Positions 1 through 10,827 of a stretch of 64,000 nucleotides of DNA are shown here, piece by piece. The notes under the pieces were generated by a model. The model made no database searches. It had not been told where the DNA came from and was given only the letters and a program-made list of their open reading frames with translations. Source of the stretch: Conoideocrella luteorostrata (Eukaryota > Ascomycota > Sordariomycetes > Hypocreales > Clavicipitaceae); assembly GCA_032433595.1 (NCBI GenBank), contig JASWJB010000258.1:1-64000 (forward strand), read 5' to 3'. How positions within the stretch are numbered: the first letter of the stretch is position 1; each line of letters starts with the position of its first letter. The position numbers and the translations under genes are program-made.

Positions 1-51
1 TCGCTGTTACCCCGCAGCGAAGAGTTTGCTAGCTGCATGCTATACTCCTCC
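1..51. repeat. Left copy of a ~48-bp inverted repeat (partner 3049-3095)
   Basis: Bases 1-51 are a near-perfect reverse complement of 3049-3095; the shared core includes GCTAGCTGCATG and CCCCGCAGCGAAGA. The copy may continue left of the window. It brackets the transcription-factor relic and a solo LTR. Confidence 0.7.
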
Positions 52-125
52 CATAGGCTGAGGTGCGTCACTAGACTCACGACATCACGTGGCTTCTGAA
101 TGCCCTCACAAGCAGTAATCTCTGA

Positions 126-1387
126 CACAAATACTACGAAAAAGCGATACAAACGCTTGTTAAATCTATAACACCGAAAGGCCCACAAGGAGTGCAGATA
201 TCTGGCTCTGACCAGCCATCCCCAGCTGTGTCGTTATCACAAGGGGACCTGATGATTCGCGCAGACGGTGAAGACCCAGTCGTTAGGCTGCTTGGAACTT
301 GTATTCTCATTCAGTACGAGCACTTGAGCGCCAATCGGGATGCATGGTCAGGGCATCTCACCGGGTTTTCTAAATTACTCGATCTTATGGGTAATGGCAT
401 GCTGCTAGGGCCATGTCCTCCTTTTGAACAGGTTTATCCGTGGACCAAGGACATCATGGAGGTTAAGGCTGGATTCTGGAATTTTGTTGTCAATGACCTA
501 GAAGAATCCCGTTGGTACTCCAAAAAGCTGAATCGATGCCTTTGAATTTTACTTGGAGACTGACCAATGATTTAGTTGTGTCAAAGCGGCGAACTCGCTT
601 GGACACCCAGAACCTTGCGCTCTGGCGTAACATGGGCCTACTTGTCGAGGACGATGAGCAACACTCCCTCGAATCATATTCAAATGGTCTGCCTACGACG
701 TCGGAGCACGCGAAGAATAAATGTCTCTCTTTCAACCTAATATGGCTGCTTTGTAAGCTCATCAATCATTTGGCACCGTTGCCAGATGCAGATCTTTCTC
801 GCACAAGAGCAGATTCAGAAACTACAGACGATTTCGTATATTTAGAGAGCCAATTTGACTCGTGGCATCGAAACATTTCAACATCATTCCATCCCGACGC
901 AACATTTCGTACCCCAAATGTTCAAGATCAGAAGTCAACAGGGCTCTTTATGCGTGAGACTTGGTTTAGCAATGACCTTTGCTCAACGACGATGATGTAC
1001 TACCACATGGCTCGCCTGCTACTATTGATTCACAGACCTCCTGAACTACCTTCTATGCCGTTCCAAGACACTCAAGGTGCACCATTTGACTTGATACGCT
1101 TACTAGACGAAACTAAGAAGAAGTTATCATATCATTCAGCCGAAGTGATCTCTATCGCTCGTGGTACTGCCTGTGACGCCGTGAGGCTGCGAGCGATTCA
1201 GCCTCTTTACATTGCCGGACGTTGTTGTTCATCTATGGACGACAGAAAAAGGTTACTTGAGTTTCTAGCTGGTATTCAAGACAGTTTAGGAATTGCAACG
1301 GGTTACAGAATTAAAGAATTGTTGAAGGAATGGGCATTGAATTTTGACGACCTTGGCATGGAGGAAAGAATGATAGCAGATACGTAG
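126..1387 (+). pseudogene. Fungal-specific transcription factor, middle/C-terminal part, 5' end broken
   Basis: The reading frame from 126 resembles the regulatory (middle homology) region of Zn2Cys6 transcription factors, with hallmarks such as KYYEKAIQTL, GFWNFVVNDLEES and RTRLDTQNLALWRNMGL. A 65-nt intron fits at 511-575 (GTTGGT...TTTAG, with a CTGAC branch site); splicing joins LEES to LVSKRRTRL without a frame break, and the protein then runs to TAG at 1385-1387. Upstream the same frame still reads like the family (ITWLLNALTSSNL) but is interrupted by TAG at 72-74 and TGA at 123-125. Both could be C-to-T changes of CAG and CGA. No zinc cluster is visible, and an inverted repeat starts at base 1. 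I read this as a transcription-factor relic or a gene cut by the window. An unrecognised intron could rescue the 5' part. Confidence 0.6.
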
Positions 1388-2335
1388 CTATGGGATTCCC
1401 GGCTGTGCTTTACGAGTTCCGTGTCAGATGAGGTCTGAGGAGTCGACGTGAGCGAAGTGGCTGTCTCAGCAAATTGGAGCAAGCCGCTGGCCGGGGTAGT
1501 CTCGGTGTGTGCTGATTCTTCCATAACCGACGACAGGATTTCCATCATCTGGAGGTCAGAGTCATCTTAGGGTCAGGTTAGAGTGTGCTGACAAGTTGCT
1601 AGACAAAAACAATAGAGATCTCTTTCCCATGCGATCAGTGACTGTGTCGAAGTTATCAGGTTAAAGGACATGCTCTAGCCGTAAGCGTAGAGTGTTCCGC
1701 GCCGTGTAGAGCTCTGGCTAATCTCTGGTTACATAAGATACATAACCATAGGTTATCCTGAACTTGCCTTCTGTAATAATAGTAACTTTAGTGCTTAGTA
1801 AATTAAATAGTATATTTACTTTTTTATATAAGCTATTTATTTATATAATAAATTTATGCTTTATAGCTAATTTATGAAATAAGTTATATAAAGAAATAAT
1901 CTATTACATAAAAGAGTAAAATATAAATTTAAGGTAATAAAAACAAAAGAAGTTATATAAGGTTCTTATAATTATTTACTACTATACATAATATAGTTTC
2001 TAGCTACTTAATAATTATGTTTTACCTAGATATAATTAGTGTAGCACATACGGGCTAAATTTAGCCACGTTTATAAACAAATTAATAAGCGCGGCGTAGG
2101 CGCTAATTTTTAATAAAATAAAAAATATAAAGCCAGTCTATTGATAAATTATTTTTAAAAACTATTTTATATTGAGAATCTCCTCTTTTTTGTCGGAGAC
2201 CACCACCTTTGAGGACCTTCGATGACCCCCGCGGGGTCGTAGAGCCAGTGATGCACCTAAGGCTACTTTTTTGGCTCAAAGCAGACACCTGTTGAGTGAT
2301 TCACACTCTTTAGGGTAGCCTCACAGGCCCATAAG
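1388..2335. other. AT-rich, gene-free stretch
   Basis: From about 1740 to 2160 the sequence is extremely AT-rich, with TA/TAA runs and no convincing coding frame. This fits a transposon remnant eroded by repeat-induced C-to-T mutation. The flanks are of ordinary composition and hold no gene I can support. Confidence 0.6.
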
Positions 2336-2538
2336 TGTGGGTTGCACAGGGTTGTGCAACAGATGATCTAGATCAACTGCTTCAAAATAGAATATATTCA
2401 ATAAGTCAAGTAGGTTATCTAAGAAGGAAGAAAAGAAGTCATAGTGGAAGGCACGATATCGTCGTATAAATATCGTGGCTTAAAGGTGACCACGTGATAG
2501 GCTCTGTGCTTCCTATTGTGCTTGGCGGCATTCCAACA
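2336..2538 (+). mobile_element. Solo LTR, family A, copy 1, with target-site duplication
   Basis: A 203-bp unit begins TGTGGGTTGCACAGG and ends GGCATTCCAACA, so it has TG...CA termini. It is flanked on both sides by the perfect 5-bp direct repeat ATAAG (2331-2335 and 2539-2543). It aligns along its whole length with 3826-4022 and with the window end at 63872-64000. The 5-bp duplication and LTR size fit a copia-type retrotransposon reduced to a solo LTR by recombination. Confidence 0.9.
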
Positions 2539-3048
2539 ATAAGGTCTTTTTGTTTTGCTTCATTTTTCATAAGACCTAGCCTTTAGCTGGATCATCATCA
2601 TATTTGAGCACTATCTTCCATTTCATCACAACAACACCCACCACACACGTACACTGGTGTCTGACACATGCTCAGTGATGGTAACTTCACTTCCGTAAAG
2701 ATCTCCAATACAGCCCAAATCAATTCGTAGACCTCTTGTACCCGCCGAGATCAAATGGTCTGTCAATCGAGTCGTGAGTATAACAGCGCGGTTGCCCATT
2801 AAATGCGAAGAACAGGCATGATACCCCCAAGGTCATCGTTCTCACCAAGAACTCAATTCAATTCTGAAGGGGCAAGCAATTCAATTCATGACGATGATGC
2901 CCGTGCATATGTGTTGTTTACCTAAGTAAGCGGGCAAAGACCCTTCTCATAGATGATCCATTTGATCTTAACCAAATTAGTCAAGTCCGAGCCTCACGTG
3001 AGGCGACATCCATCACAGTAGAAGTTCATTTTCGCCCACAAACTACCT
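2539..3048. other. No gene seen
   Basis: The composition is ordinary, with short frames only. No feature was recognised between the solo LTR and the inverted-repeat copy. Confidence 0.5.
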
Positions 3049-3095
3049 GAGGAGAGTACCATGCAGCTAGCAAAATCTTCGCTGCGGGGTAGCGA
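3049..3095. repeat. Right copy of the ~48-bp inverted repeat
   Basis: This is the reverse complement of 1-51 with a few substitutions and short indels. Similarity ends sharply near 3048 on the inner side. It could be the terminal repeat of a roughly 3.1-kb element, or simply two copies of a dispersed sequence in opposite orientation. Confidence 0.65.
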
Positions 3096-3223
3096 CGAGC
3101 ATAAGTAGGGAGAAAAGGGCCAAATCTTTAGAAGGTCAGAGATTAAGACCGTTAACAATAGAGTGCTACCTTGCTGCTACGGCGTAACGAATACATCAGG
3201 AGTCTTGTTCATCACTCTGCTAT

Positions 3224-3431
3224 TGTTGGAACATCCCGTCAAGGCACGCGGGCAGGCACGCGGGCACGTAACGTGGCCACCATGGCGCGCCTCTTATATA
3301 CGGCACGGGCACAGATATTCCTCTTCTTCTTCTCTTCCCTTCCTAGACAGACCTAATGGAATTGAATACTTTGTTTATTGTTTTGCTTCACCTTCGGGTA
3401 CCAGCTACTCGAAGCCCCTGTGCTTCCTACG
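3224..3431 (+). mobile_element. LTR, family B, 3'-truncated copy
   Basis: It begins TGTTGGAAC and shares with 5823-6060 the blocks ACGTGGCCACC, CTCTTCTTCTTCTC, TTTTGCTTCACCTTC and GTGCTTCCTAC in the same order. It departs after GTGCTTCCTAC, about 30 bp before the expected CCAACA end. It may be the 5' LTR of a decayed element whose other LTR lies at 5823-6060, but the outer flanks do not share a target duplication. Confidence 0.7.
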
Positions 3432-3825
3432 CTAATTAGTAGCAGACTGCACACGCACTCTTACCACTCTGAATACCGCAGATTAGCAAGGAATTTACGG
3501 AAGAGATAGTAGCCTTTAGCACACGAACCTAAGCTATTTACTTGGTAATAGGCCCTCCCTACTGAAGAGATCTATGCTAACAGAACAACCACGACCTTAA
3601 TTTAGCCCCTTTATAAGCTACCTCGTCTAAGACTCGTGGATCCTCTGAATCTGTAGATAAAAAGGCATACGTACGATAATTTCTATCTACGTATGTACAA
3701 TAAGCTTACAGAGCGTTTATTACGTATCCCCTTATATTCCCTTCTTTTCCCCCTCTTTCTCTCCCCTTTCTTAGGCCCCTTAACAGGAATCCACTTAATA
3801 AACCCTATTCATATATATCTCTACT

Positions 3826-4022
3826 TGTGGGTTGCACAGGGCTGTGCAATGATCTAGATCATCGGCTTCAAATGTAATATATTAATAATTCGGTCTGTCT
3901 ATCTAAGAAGAAGAAAATAAATCAAGGTGGAAGTCACGATATCGTCGTATAAATATCGTGGCTTGAAGGTGACCACATGACGGGCTCGTAAGCTTCCTAT
4001 TGTGCTTGGCGGCATTCCAACA
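3826..4022 (+). mobile_element. Solo LTR, family A, copy 2, with target-site duplication
   Basis: A 197-bp unit with TGTGGGTTGCACAGG at its start and GGCATTCCAACA at its end. It is flanked by the perfect 5-bp duplication CTACT (3821-3825 and 4023-4027). It differs from copy 1 by scattered substitutions and small indels, so the two insertions are not very recent. It lies between the family B LTRs, so it inserted into that older material. Confidence 0.9.
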
Positions 4023-5822
4023 CTACTTTTTAAGGGAATTATAGCATTACGGAAAGCCCCTTAATAAGATTACTTACAAGGGAAGTCCCTTAATGCTCTT
4101 TTGATTAAGTTCTCTGTACGTGGCTTATATGGGCAAAATATCTTTACCTAAAGCTCCTGATTGCTTGCTTATGATGCGAGGCACAAGCCTGCTAGCCCTA
4201 AACACCAAGAGCCATATCCTCCCTATCCTGTACTGGCTTACAACATATATTAACTATAATTTATAGAGTAAGTTCTTGAGATTTAACCTATACGGAACCT
4301 TCACTAAAGGCAAGCTTATATCCACTATTTGCTATTACCTTAAGTGCTGCAAGGGAGATAACTAGCTTATTGGATGGCTCTAGCAGCTATATCGCGATAC
4401 TTTTAAAGACTAGCCTACAGATATCTTCCTATAGATCTTAAGCTTTATAGCTAAATACATATAAGAGACCCTCCTGTGTTACATGCTAAGATAGCCAAAG
4501 CTAGCACAGATCACTTGGGTCACTCACGTGACAGACTCGACGCATAAAAGGTCCAGCCCATTTTAGTAGATGAACTCAACAACAATCTTACAACTATCCT
4601 ACATCTTACTTGTTTTTCGTTTTACATCATTACGTGCATCTTATGTCTTACGACCTTTAACCTTACAGCTAATATCGACAATCCTCGTGCCAAGTCTAGC
4701 ATCCCACCAGATCGATCCAGCACGTAACATCCTGTTACGAGGTGTAGATATTGAATTAGACGGAACTTAGATCAGCAAGCACCTTGCAGCCCTAGTCCAG
4801 TAGCTAACCTTCCACTATTACACCGAACAAGAGGTCGAAGATATCTATAATAAGGTTGAGACCTTCCGCGAATTAGCAGCAGAAAACCGGGTATTTATTC
4901 CTTTTATTTAGAATAACCCCGCTCCCCTAAAATTTTCACCTCCCCGGGATCCGGTACAATTACGTATAGGCAGCAGCAACAGCAATAGTCACAAGAAAGG
5001 CATTATTACTCCTCGCAGATATCTCTCCCTACTAAATTAAATAATCTAGTATATACACTTTGTCAGGAAGAAAGGAACATACCAAACACTTAATTGGCCT
5101 AGTGGTACTGTTTGGTATCAATAGATCAAATGGTTCGTGTGTCGAGGTTGTCAATATCGCGCGGTGCGATCCAATTTTATAAGTGCGGCCAGAATCGCAG
5201 TTCAGAGGTCGCAAGTCGGAGTTGCAAGTCGGAATCGTAAGGCGTTGGCTTGTTTTGCAACCGAACTTGTAGTCTAGTTCAATTACATATGATTAAATGG
5301 TTCATGTGTTCAAGCATTTAGTATCAAGTAATAATAAGTATTCAAAGATAAAGTCAAAATCTCAAATTGTCATTTTGCTTCACGAAGAAGGCATCGTTTC
5401 TTTTCATTCTGAGGAGAGCTACGTCAACTATAAATACACTGTTCAAGGCTAACTAAAATTATTCTTGTCCAAGAAAATCCTCTTTTCACGCAGCTACCCC
5501 GGGGGTGCTCAAATTCACGCACAAATAATCTATATAGATTCGTATTCCTTATATAAATGCCTTGTGAAGCTAGACACCACTAAAGAGAAGCGCCTTATGA
5601 TATTTATTATAGGTCTTCGTTAATTATACAAGCGGCAAGAGCTTCACAAGATCCGCTAGATTAATAGCAACCATAACTTAGCTAATGCCTCCACAAACGC
5701 TGCACAGAATTATGCCCTTAAGGAATTATTAACAGTAATACTCTTCAGGTCAGGATAGAAGAACAGACCACAAGGAATTAGATAGCTGCTTAACAAGGCC
5801 TTTAAAAAGAAAAGACTGCTGG
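4023..5822. pseudogene. Decayed retroelement interior (possible gag-like relic near 4770-5040)
   Basis: The stretch is AT-biased and has no intact gene. Around 4770-5040 one plus-strand frame reads through coding-like sequence (VEDIYNKVETFRELAAENR, then RDPVQLRIGSSNSNSHKKG) broken only by TAG codons, as expected if CAG codons were mutated C to T. Its place between two family B LTRs suggests it is what remains of that element's internal region. I could not identify integrase or reverse-transcriptase motifs, so the assignment is inference. Confidence 0.4.
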
Positions 5823-6060
5823 TGTTGGAATCCCTCGTGATGCATACAAGTAATTGCGGACAAGGTTACGTGGCCACCCTAGCTCGCCTCTTTTATACGA
5901 ATTCCTCCTCTTCTTCTTCTTCTTCTCTTTTAGATAGTCACGAATGAATTGAATTGTTTCGCACATTGTTTTTGCTTCACCTTCCGGTATCGATACCCTC
6001 GTCACCCGAAGCCCTGTGCTTCCTACAGGACCCTTGTTCCCATCCATCGGGTTTCCAACA
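5823..6060 (+). mobile_element. LTR, family B, full-length copy
   Basis: A 238-bp unit begins TGTTGGAATCC and ends GGGTTTCCAACA. A CT-rich TTCTTCTTC tract and the GTGCTTCCTAC box are shared with 3224-3431. The flanks (GCTGG before, TGGCT after) do not form a clean 5-bp duplication, which suits one LTR of a larger element or a rearranged copy. A purine run (AAAAAGAAAAG, just upstream) could be the polypurine tract of a 3' LTR. Confidence 0.75.
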
Positions 6061-6300
6061 TGGCTGAAAGCATAGTGCATGTCTACGTAGAATACTTGCT
6101 TCCGCTTACTGTTGAGAAGCTTTTTATAGCAGAAACCGTTCCGTATCGCGGGAGACTTTGGAGAATATTTTGATGTAAGCAACGGAAGCATTTCGTAAAA
6201 AGTTAGGCGATGGCGCTGCGTATCCAATCAAAAATTTTGCTCCTCCACGGTCGCTCCCCCAAGTACTATATTTGGGAGACACTTGAGAAATTTGTTTAGT

Positions 6301-6726
6301 TATGCTGGTAAGACGTGGAAGTGGACACTCCTGACCTCCAACGTGATAATGTTAGCGTGTCGCCAATACCCGGACTATGGAGACGGGTTGCTTTAATTAT
6401 CCACCCCAATATGTCGTTATACAAGGAGGCGATAACCGCATCAAACGAAGCTGTTAGTAGTCTTAAAATAAATGGCTGCTGATGTAAGAACAAGCTGCTC
6501 TTGCGGAGTAGATCTTTGTCAGACTGAACGAACGGGCCAATTATTTGCCGCAACCAGTAGGACGTAAACCCGGCGCCACTAATTAAAAAAGAGAAATTAG
6601 TCGCGCTCGTATAGGCCGGGAAGACCCTATAAAAAACTATTAGTGGACTCTTGATAAGATTAGAAGCGTCCGGTGAGCTTCTAACATCCATGCAGCCCGT
6701 CGTTCAATATCCCGCTGTGGAGCGGT
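6301..6726 (+). pseudogene. Unidentified coding relic with C-to-T type stops
   Basis: The plus-strand frame starting at 6301 reads YAGKTWKWTLLTSNVIMLAC, and coding-like pieces follow (LYKEAITASNEAVSSLKING, SGLLIRLEASGELLTSMQPV). Several TAG/TAA codons sit where CAG/CAA or CGA-type codons would restore a reading frame. No family was recognised. Its position beside the LTR island fits a gene caught in repeat-induced mutation leaking outward. A frame also stays open on the opposite strand, so this call is weak. Confidence 0.35.
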
Positions 6727-7476
6727 AAGTAAGCTCTTGCTCCGTAGCGGAGATCACATCCAATCTAAAGATGGGAATGGTTGGATGTCGTTATTCTGGG
6801 GGCTACTGTATTGGGATTATGCTTGAAAGTATGTCAAAGATTGAGTCCAAGGATAGTGTCGCAGGCTATACGGAGTATAAGATGCATATTCACGGTATTA
6901 GTGTGGAGTTTAACCTTTTGCTAATTTTCTGGCAGGCAGGAAGTATCAGCACGTGCCCTCTTGGTATGGCGACTTCAAACAGCACCTGCCAACGAATGTT
7001 TGCTATGTGTAGCATCCAGGCGAAATGGTTGGGGGAGCAATGAGATATCGTAAATCAAACCGCCTGTTTTGATGTGAATCCCTATTAGGGCGCTGGTTAT
7101 CGTGCACACAGGCTCCGAGACATTCTTAGCAGCTGCCTCTCCGCAGCTTTATTATGGCGCCAAGATCGTTCTTCAGCGATTGGCTAGGTCAAGACAGCTC
7201 CTCAAGACATCGCAGACTCTGCATGGACCCCAACGCGAGGATCAATCTTCTTCGGGACTTGCCCTATGTAGAATTAACCGGAAACCCACGAAAAGACAGA
7301 CTGTAAGAGGAAAAGAGGTTGCTTAATCTCCTTCTATAGCTCGGAAACGACTATAAAAGGACGAGAGTCTTCCTTTCAAAACTTCTTCAGATTCAGCACC
7401 CATAGCTCTAGCACTCTCAGCATTGACATCTTACTTCCGATCTATTCGCATTTATCCCCTCGAAACACTTCTCAAG
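6727..7476. other. Intergenic, upstream of the secreted protein gene
   Basis: Short frames only. Apart from the TATA box near 7352 I see no supportable feature. Confidence 0.5.
7352..7359 (+). promoter_or_regulatory. TATA box of the small secreted protein gene
   Basis: TATAAAAG lies about 118 bp before the ATG at 7477 and is followed by a CT- and CA-rich leader, the usual arrangement for a strongly expressed fungal secreted-protein gene. Confidence 0.55.
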
Positions 7477-7971
7477 ATGCAATTTTCACACCTTCTCGTC
7501 GTCGCCGTTGCCTCCCTTGGCTTCGCACCCGCCGCGGCTCACCCTGAATCAGTTGATTCCAGCCTCCAGAAGCGAGCCTGCTTCAAGACCGGCGAAAAGT
7601 ACGGAGACCAGCGCGACGAGGCCTTCGCACGCGTCCGAGAAGCTTGCCGCGGCTACTTCGTCGGCACGTATCCCAAGGGCAAGCTCTACACCAAGTGCTA
7701 CAACCTTTCCGGCAACAAGCACGTTAAGCTCTCAGTCGGTCTCTTTGGCCACAATGCCGGCAAGACTCGCCACCTAGGCGAGGCCGAGTGTTATGACGGC
7801 CTGAAGAAGCAAGTCGCTCATTGTGACCACGGTGGAGAGAAGACCTACGGCAACTGGCGCTACCGGTGAGTTCGTCTATATTCCAGAGCCGCTTGTGGCA
7901 TCCTTCAGATCGGTTCATTACGGACAGACGCTAACTTTTACAGGGCTGATCCCAACAAGGGAGCCTGCTAG
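7477..7971 (+). CDS. Small secreted cysteine-rich protein with Kex2 site
   Basis: A 138-residue protein in two exons (7477-7865 and 7944-7971; intron GTGAGT...TTTACAG). The start at 7477 opens a clear signal peptide (MQFSHLLVVAVASLGFAPAA, ending near AAAHP). A dibasic Kex2-type site follows (SSLQKR, about residue 33), predicting a mature protein of roughly 105 residues beginning ACFKTGEKYG. The mature part has six cysteines (three possible disulfides), many Lys/Arg/His residues and a C-terminal ADPNKGAC encoded only after splicing. I do not recognise the family with certainty. Basic, cysteine-stabilised secreted proteins of this size include antifungal proteins and effectors, but that is only analogy. 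Its codon use is GC-rich at third positions, unlike the decayed DNA just upstream. Confidence 0.8.
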
Positions 7972-9645
7972 TTAATTCTAAGACGGACACTTGAAAAGAT
8001 GGCTTCGTAGACCACAAGTAGGATGGGTGGTAGTGACCGAGACGTCCCGAAGCACGCAGACCCTCGTTCCAACGAGGAGATGGAGAACTTCAGCTCTGTT
8101 TTTTATTCACATTGTAAATACGAAGGTACTGGGCCAACTCTCTATGCTTATGGTATAGAAAAATGGCATCATAAAACAGTCTTTACCGCAGAGAGGGTTT
8201 ATATAAAACGAGCGTAAGCTTATACAGGTGTCCCAAGCCTCGAGGTGACCCAGTGTCAACAATAACCGTGCTGGATGGCAATTGGTGACGATTATCTGCT
8301 TCAACTAATAGCATGAGGCGTTTAAATTCTGGAGCAATGTCGCAATCGCAGTGAAATGATATTTTGGTGGATAAGAATTCCCTCAATATGAGTGACTAGT
8401 GTTCATAAGCTAATCTAGATCGTGCTAGTGCGTCGGGGAAGGGACGCCCTAGAAGATGAACTATATACCACTGAGAATTAAAAAAAAAAAATAGCAATCG
8501 ACCTCTTGACTTATATATATATCAAGGTAAATAGTAGTTTATATTTAGGAGCAAAGAGAAAGCTCAAATCATAATTTTGTTACCATGTGAGAGTGCAGAT
8601 GCACGCGCCCGTGCCCATCAAGAGGCAGCTTACATGACTACTTAATCTCCGCATCCTGGTCGCTTGGGACCAATGTCCCGCAAAAGAATTCTACAAACAC
8701 AACGTCGGCAAAATCCGAGGCATGCACGGAAATGGCGTAGCGCTGGGCAATTGCCTACCTGGGATGATGAGGGATAAAGTGGGCGCTGTAGTCGGCCACC
8801 CGGACCACAAGAGCATCAACAACAGCGTGGTGGTCGCTACGATGGAGCCGTATAATAGTCCTTAATTTCCAATTGCGATGTGCCTATGCATGAATTATAA
8901 TTTGCGACTAATAGTAGTAGCCACACCAATAGTTTGACATGGCAGTATGGCTCGCACAAGGTCATTAGGTCGTCTTGGAGACCGGGTTGGGCAGTAATCG
9001 GGCTGAGTTCTCTAGCATGGAACGGCCGCGCCTGGGAGGATTTACCGGTTGTATTTGATTGACTTGTCCACCTGAACGTGGTCTGCATGATACGGCTGAG
9101 TTTGTGTAGTACAAACGCATTGAAAAGCGCAGGTGTCTCACTCCATCACCAATAGTACACTGTCGGGGGGCCACCACCTTTGCTGCACAATTCTCAAAAG
9201 GAAAGGACCTACGGACAATGTATCAACGCTGCCTAATATGTCACATACTAGATCTTTTACTGCTTCCTAAGCTCAAAGAGACTGTCCCGGCGGATTCTAT
9301 CTGTCAAATTTCACGAGGTGCGCAACGAAAGTGTAGCGTAGCGAGGCCCGTAATACGGCACATATTGTCCCGAAAAGGCTTCAGTTTTTCCCAGCCACCA
9401 GGCACGGCTATTTTGGTCCAAATAATGCCAGAAGAAAATAAGCAAATGCCATAAAAAAACCCCGCTCGCATTTTCTTCGTTTCAATGAAGAGCCTTGTTC
9501 CCGTTGTGTTGTCGTCTTTGCCCACCACACCCACCAGCTTTCATTACCTTCTCGCACCAACATACACCACTGCTCTCTGTCAATGTTTCAGTGTTGCAGT
9601 ATCTGAATCTTAAAACCACAGTGAAGACGACTCTACTCGATAGTC
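7972..9645. other. Intergenic, no gene seen
   Basis: No frame here shows family features or a plausible splice chain. A poly-A run and a TA microsatellite lie near 8480-8520. Confidence 0.5.
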
Positions 9646-10827
9646 ATGCCTGGCGATCAAGGCAATGCCGTGATAGGGAACATGCAGGAGGAAGCTAAGT
9701 TACAGCCAAAAAAGCAGGAGGAAAATGCAGAGATCGACTCTTTCAGTCCCCGAAAGCTCGTCTCTCTTATATTTTACATCGACAAGCTGCCTTTGTATCA
9801 AAAAGAAAAGCCATTCTTTCTCAATTTTCCTGTCTCCGCTCCAGGACAAAGACAGTCCAACGTTTCTCACAGTCGTCACGAGGTCACATTCACTGATGTT
9901 CGTGGTCACGAGGACCTTTTCTCTCTCGACACTACCGGCTTCCAGTACATTCACTTCCAGACTTCACTGCGCTATGAGAACTTTGCTTCACCCGCCACTA
10001 TCGAGGGAGTCTTTCTCGCGGAAGTAGAAGCGTTTCTGACCGCGAATCTGGGAGCCGACCATGTGCTGGCATGGGACTATCAGGTATTGCTCTAAACACA
10101 ACTTTTCCGGCATGCATCACTTTCTAACATAATGTCGCAGGTTCGGCGCAGAGACCCAACCCTACCTACAAACCACAGAGGGCGACCAGGAAAAGCACAG
10201 CCTTTCAGATCTGTTCATTGCGGTACAGGAGACCTCTTACACGCGTCTAATGGTTTGACTCTAACGAGGTGTGTCTACAGATGAAAGTGCTCGGGCTGCA
10301 ATGCGAAGACTGGGTCATTTCTATCCTGACTTGGCAGAAACTTATCGCGGCTGTCGTGTCCAGATATTAAAGTAAGCCGCCGTCCAAGATGTTCATCTAC
10401 TAGTGCGACGAATATGGTCTAATAGTCTCCAGTTTTTGGAAGCCGCTTGTCGGCCCGGTCCAAGATGCCCCGCTGGCGCTATGCGACTATCGTACCGTGG
10501 CCCCAGGTGATCGTGTACCGACGGATATAGTGTTTCCTGACTATCTCGGCGAGACTTACAATTTTTGGGCTAATCCGCAACACCGATGGTATTACATGGA
10601 AGGTCAGCTTGCGACCGAAGCTTTGATCTTCAAGTGCTTTGACACCGAGGCCTTCAAGAATGACAGCATTGCTCAATGTAAGTACGAAGATTCACTTTAC
10701 GACACCGGGAACTTACAGGTAAACAGTCAGCCCCCATGTGTCTTTCCTCTATCCAAACAGGGATCCAGACAACACATTCTTCAGAGAGAGTATTGAAGTA
10801 AGAACATACGTTTTTTACAAGGAATGA
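9646..10827 (+). CDS. CmcJ/AsaB-type oxidoreductase (GA4 desaturase family)
   Basis: Five exons (9646-10083, 10141-10222, 10281-10371, 10433-10677, 10727-10827) keep frame and give 318 residues. The family is recognised from YIDKLPLYQKEKPFFLNFPV near residue 44, NVSHSRHEVTFTDVRGHEDL, TTGFQYIHFQTSLRYENF, then after splicing VHCDESARAAMRRL, NFWKPLVGPVQDAPLALCDY and a C-terminal RESIEVRTYVFY. Proteins of this family (CmcJ-like, AsaB in aspergillic acid biosynthesis) act as hydroxylases or desaturases on small metabolites and resemble 2-oxoglutarate/iron enzymes. It stands alone here; no core biosynthetic enzyme lies within 15 kb, so its substrate cannot be inferred. The four introns are 49-61 nt. 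Confidence 0.85.
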
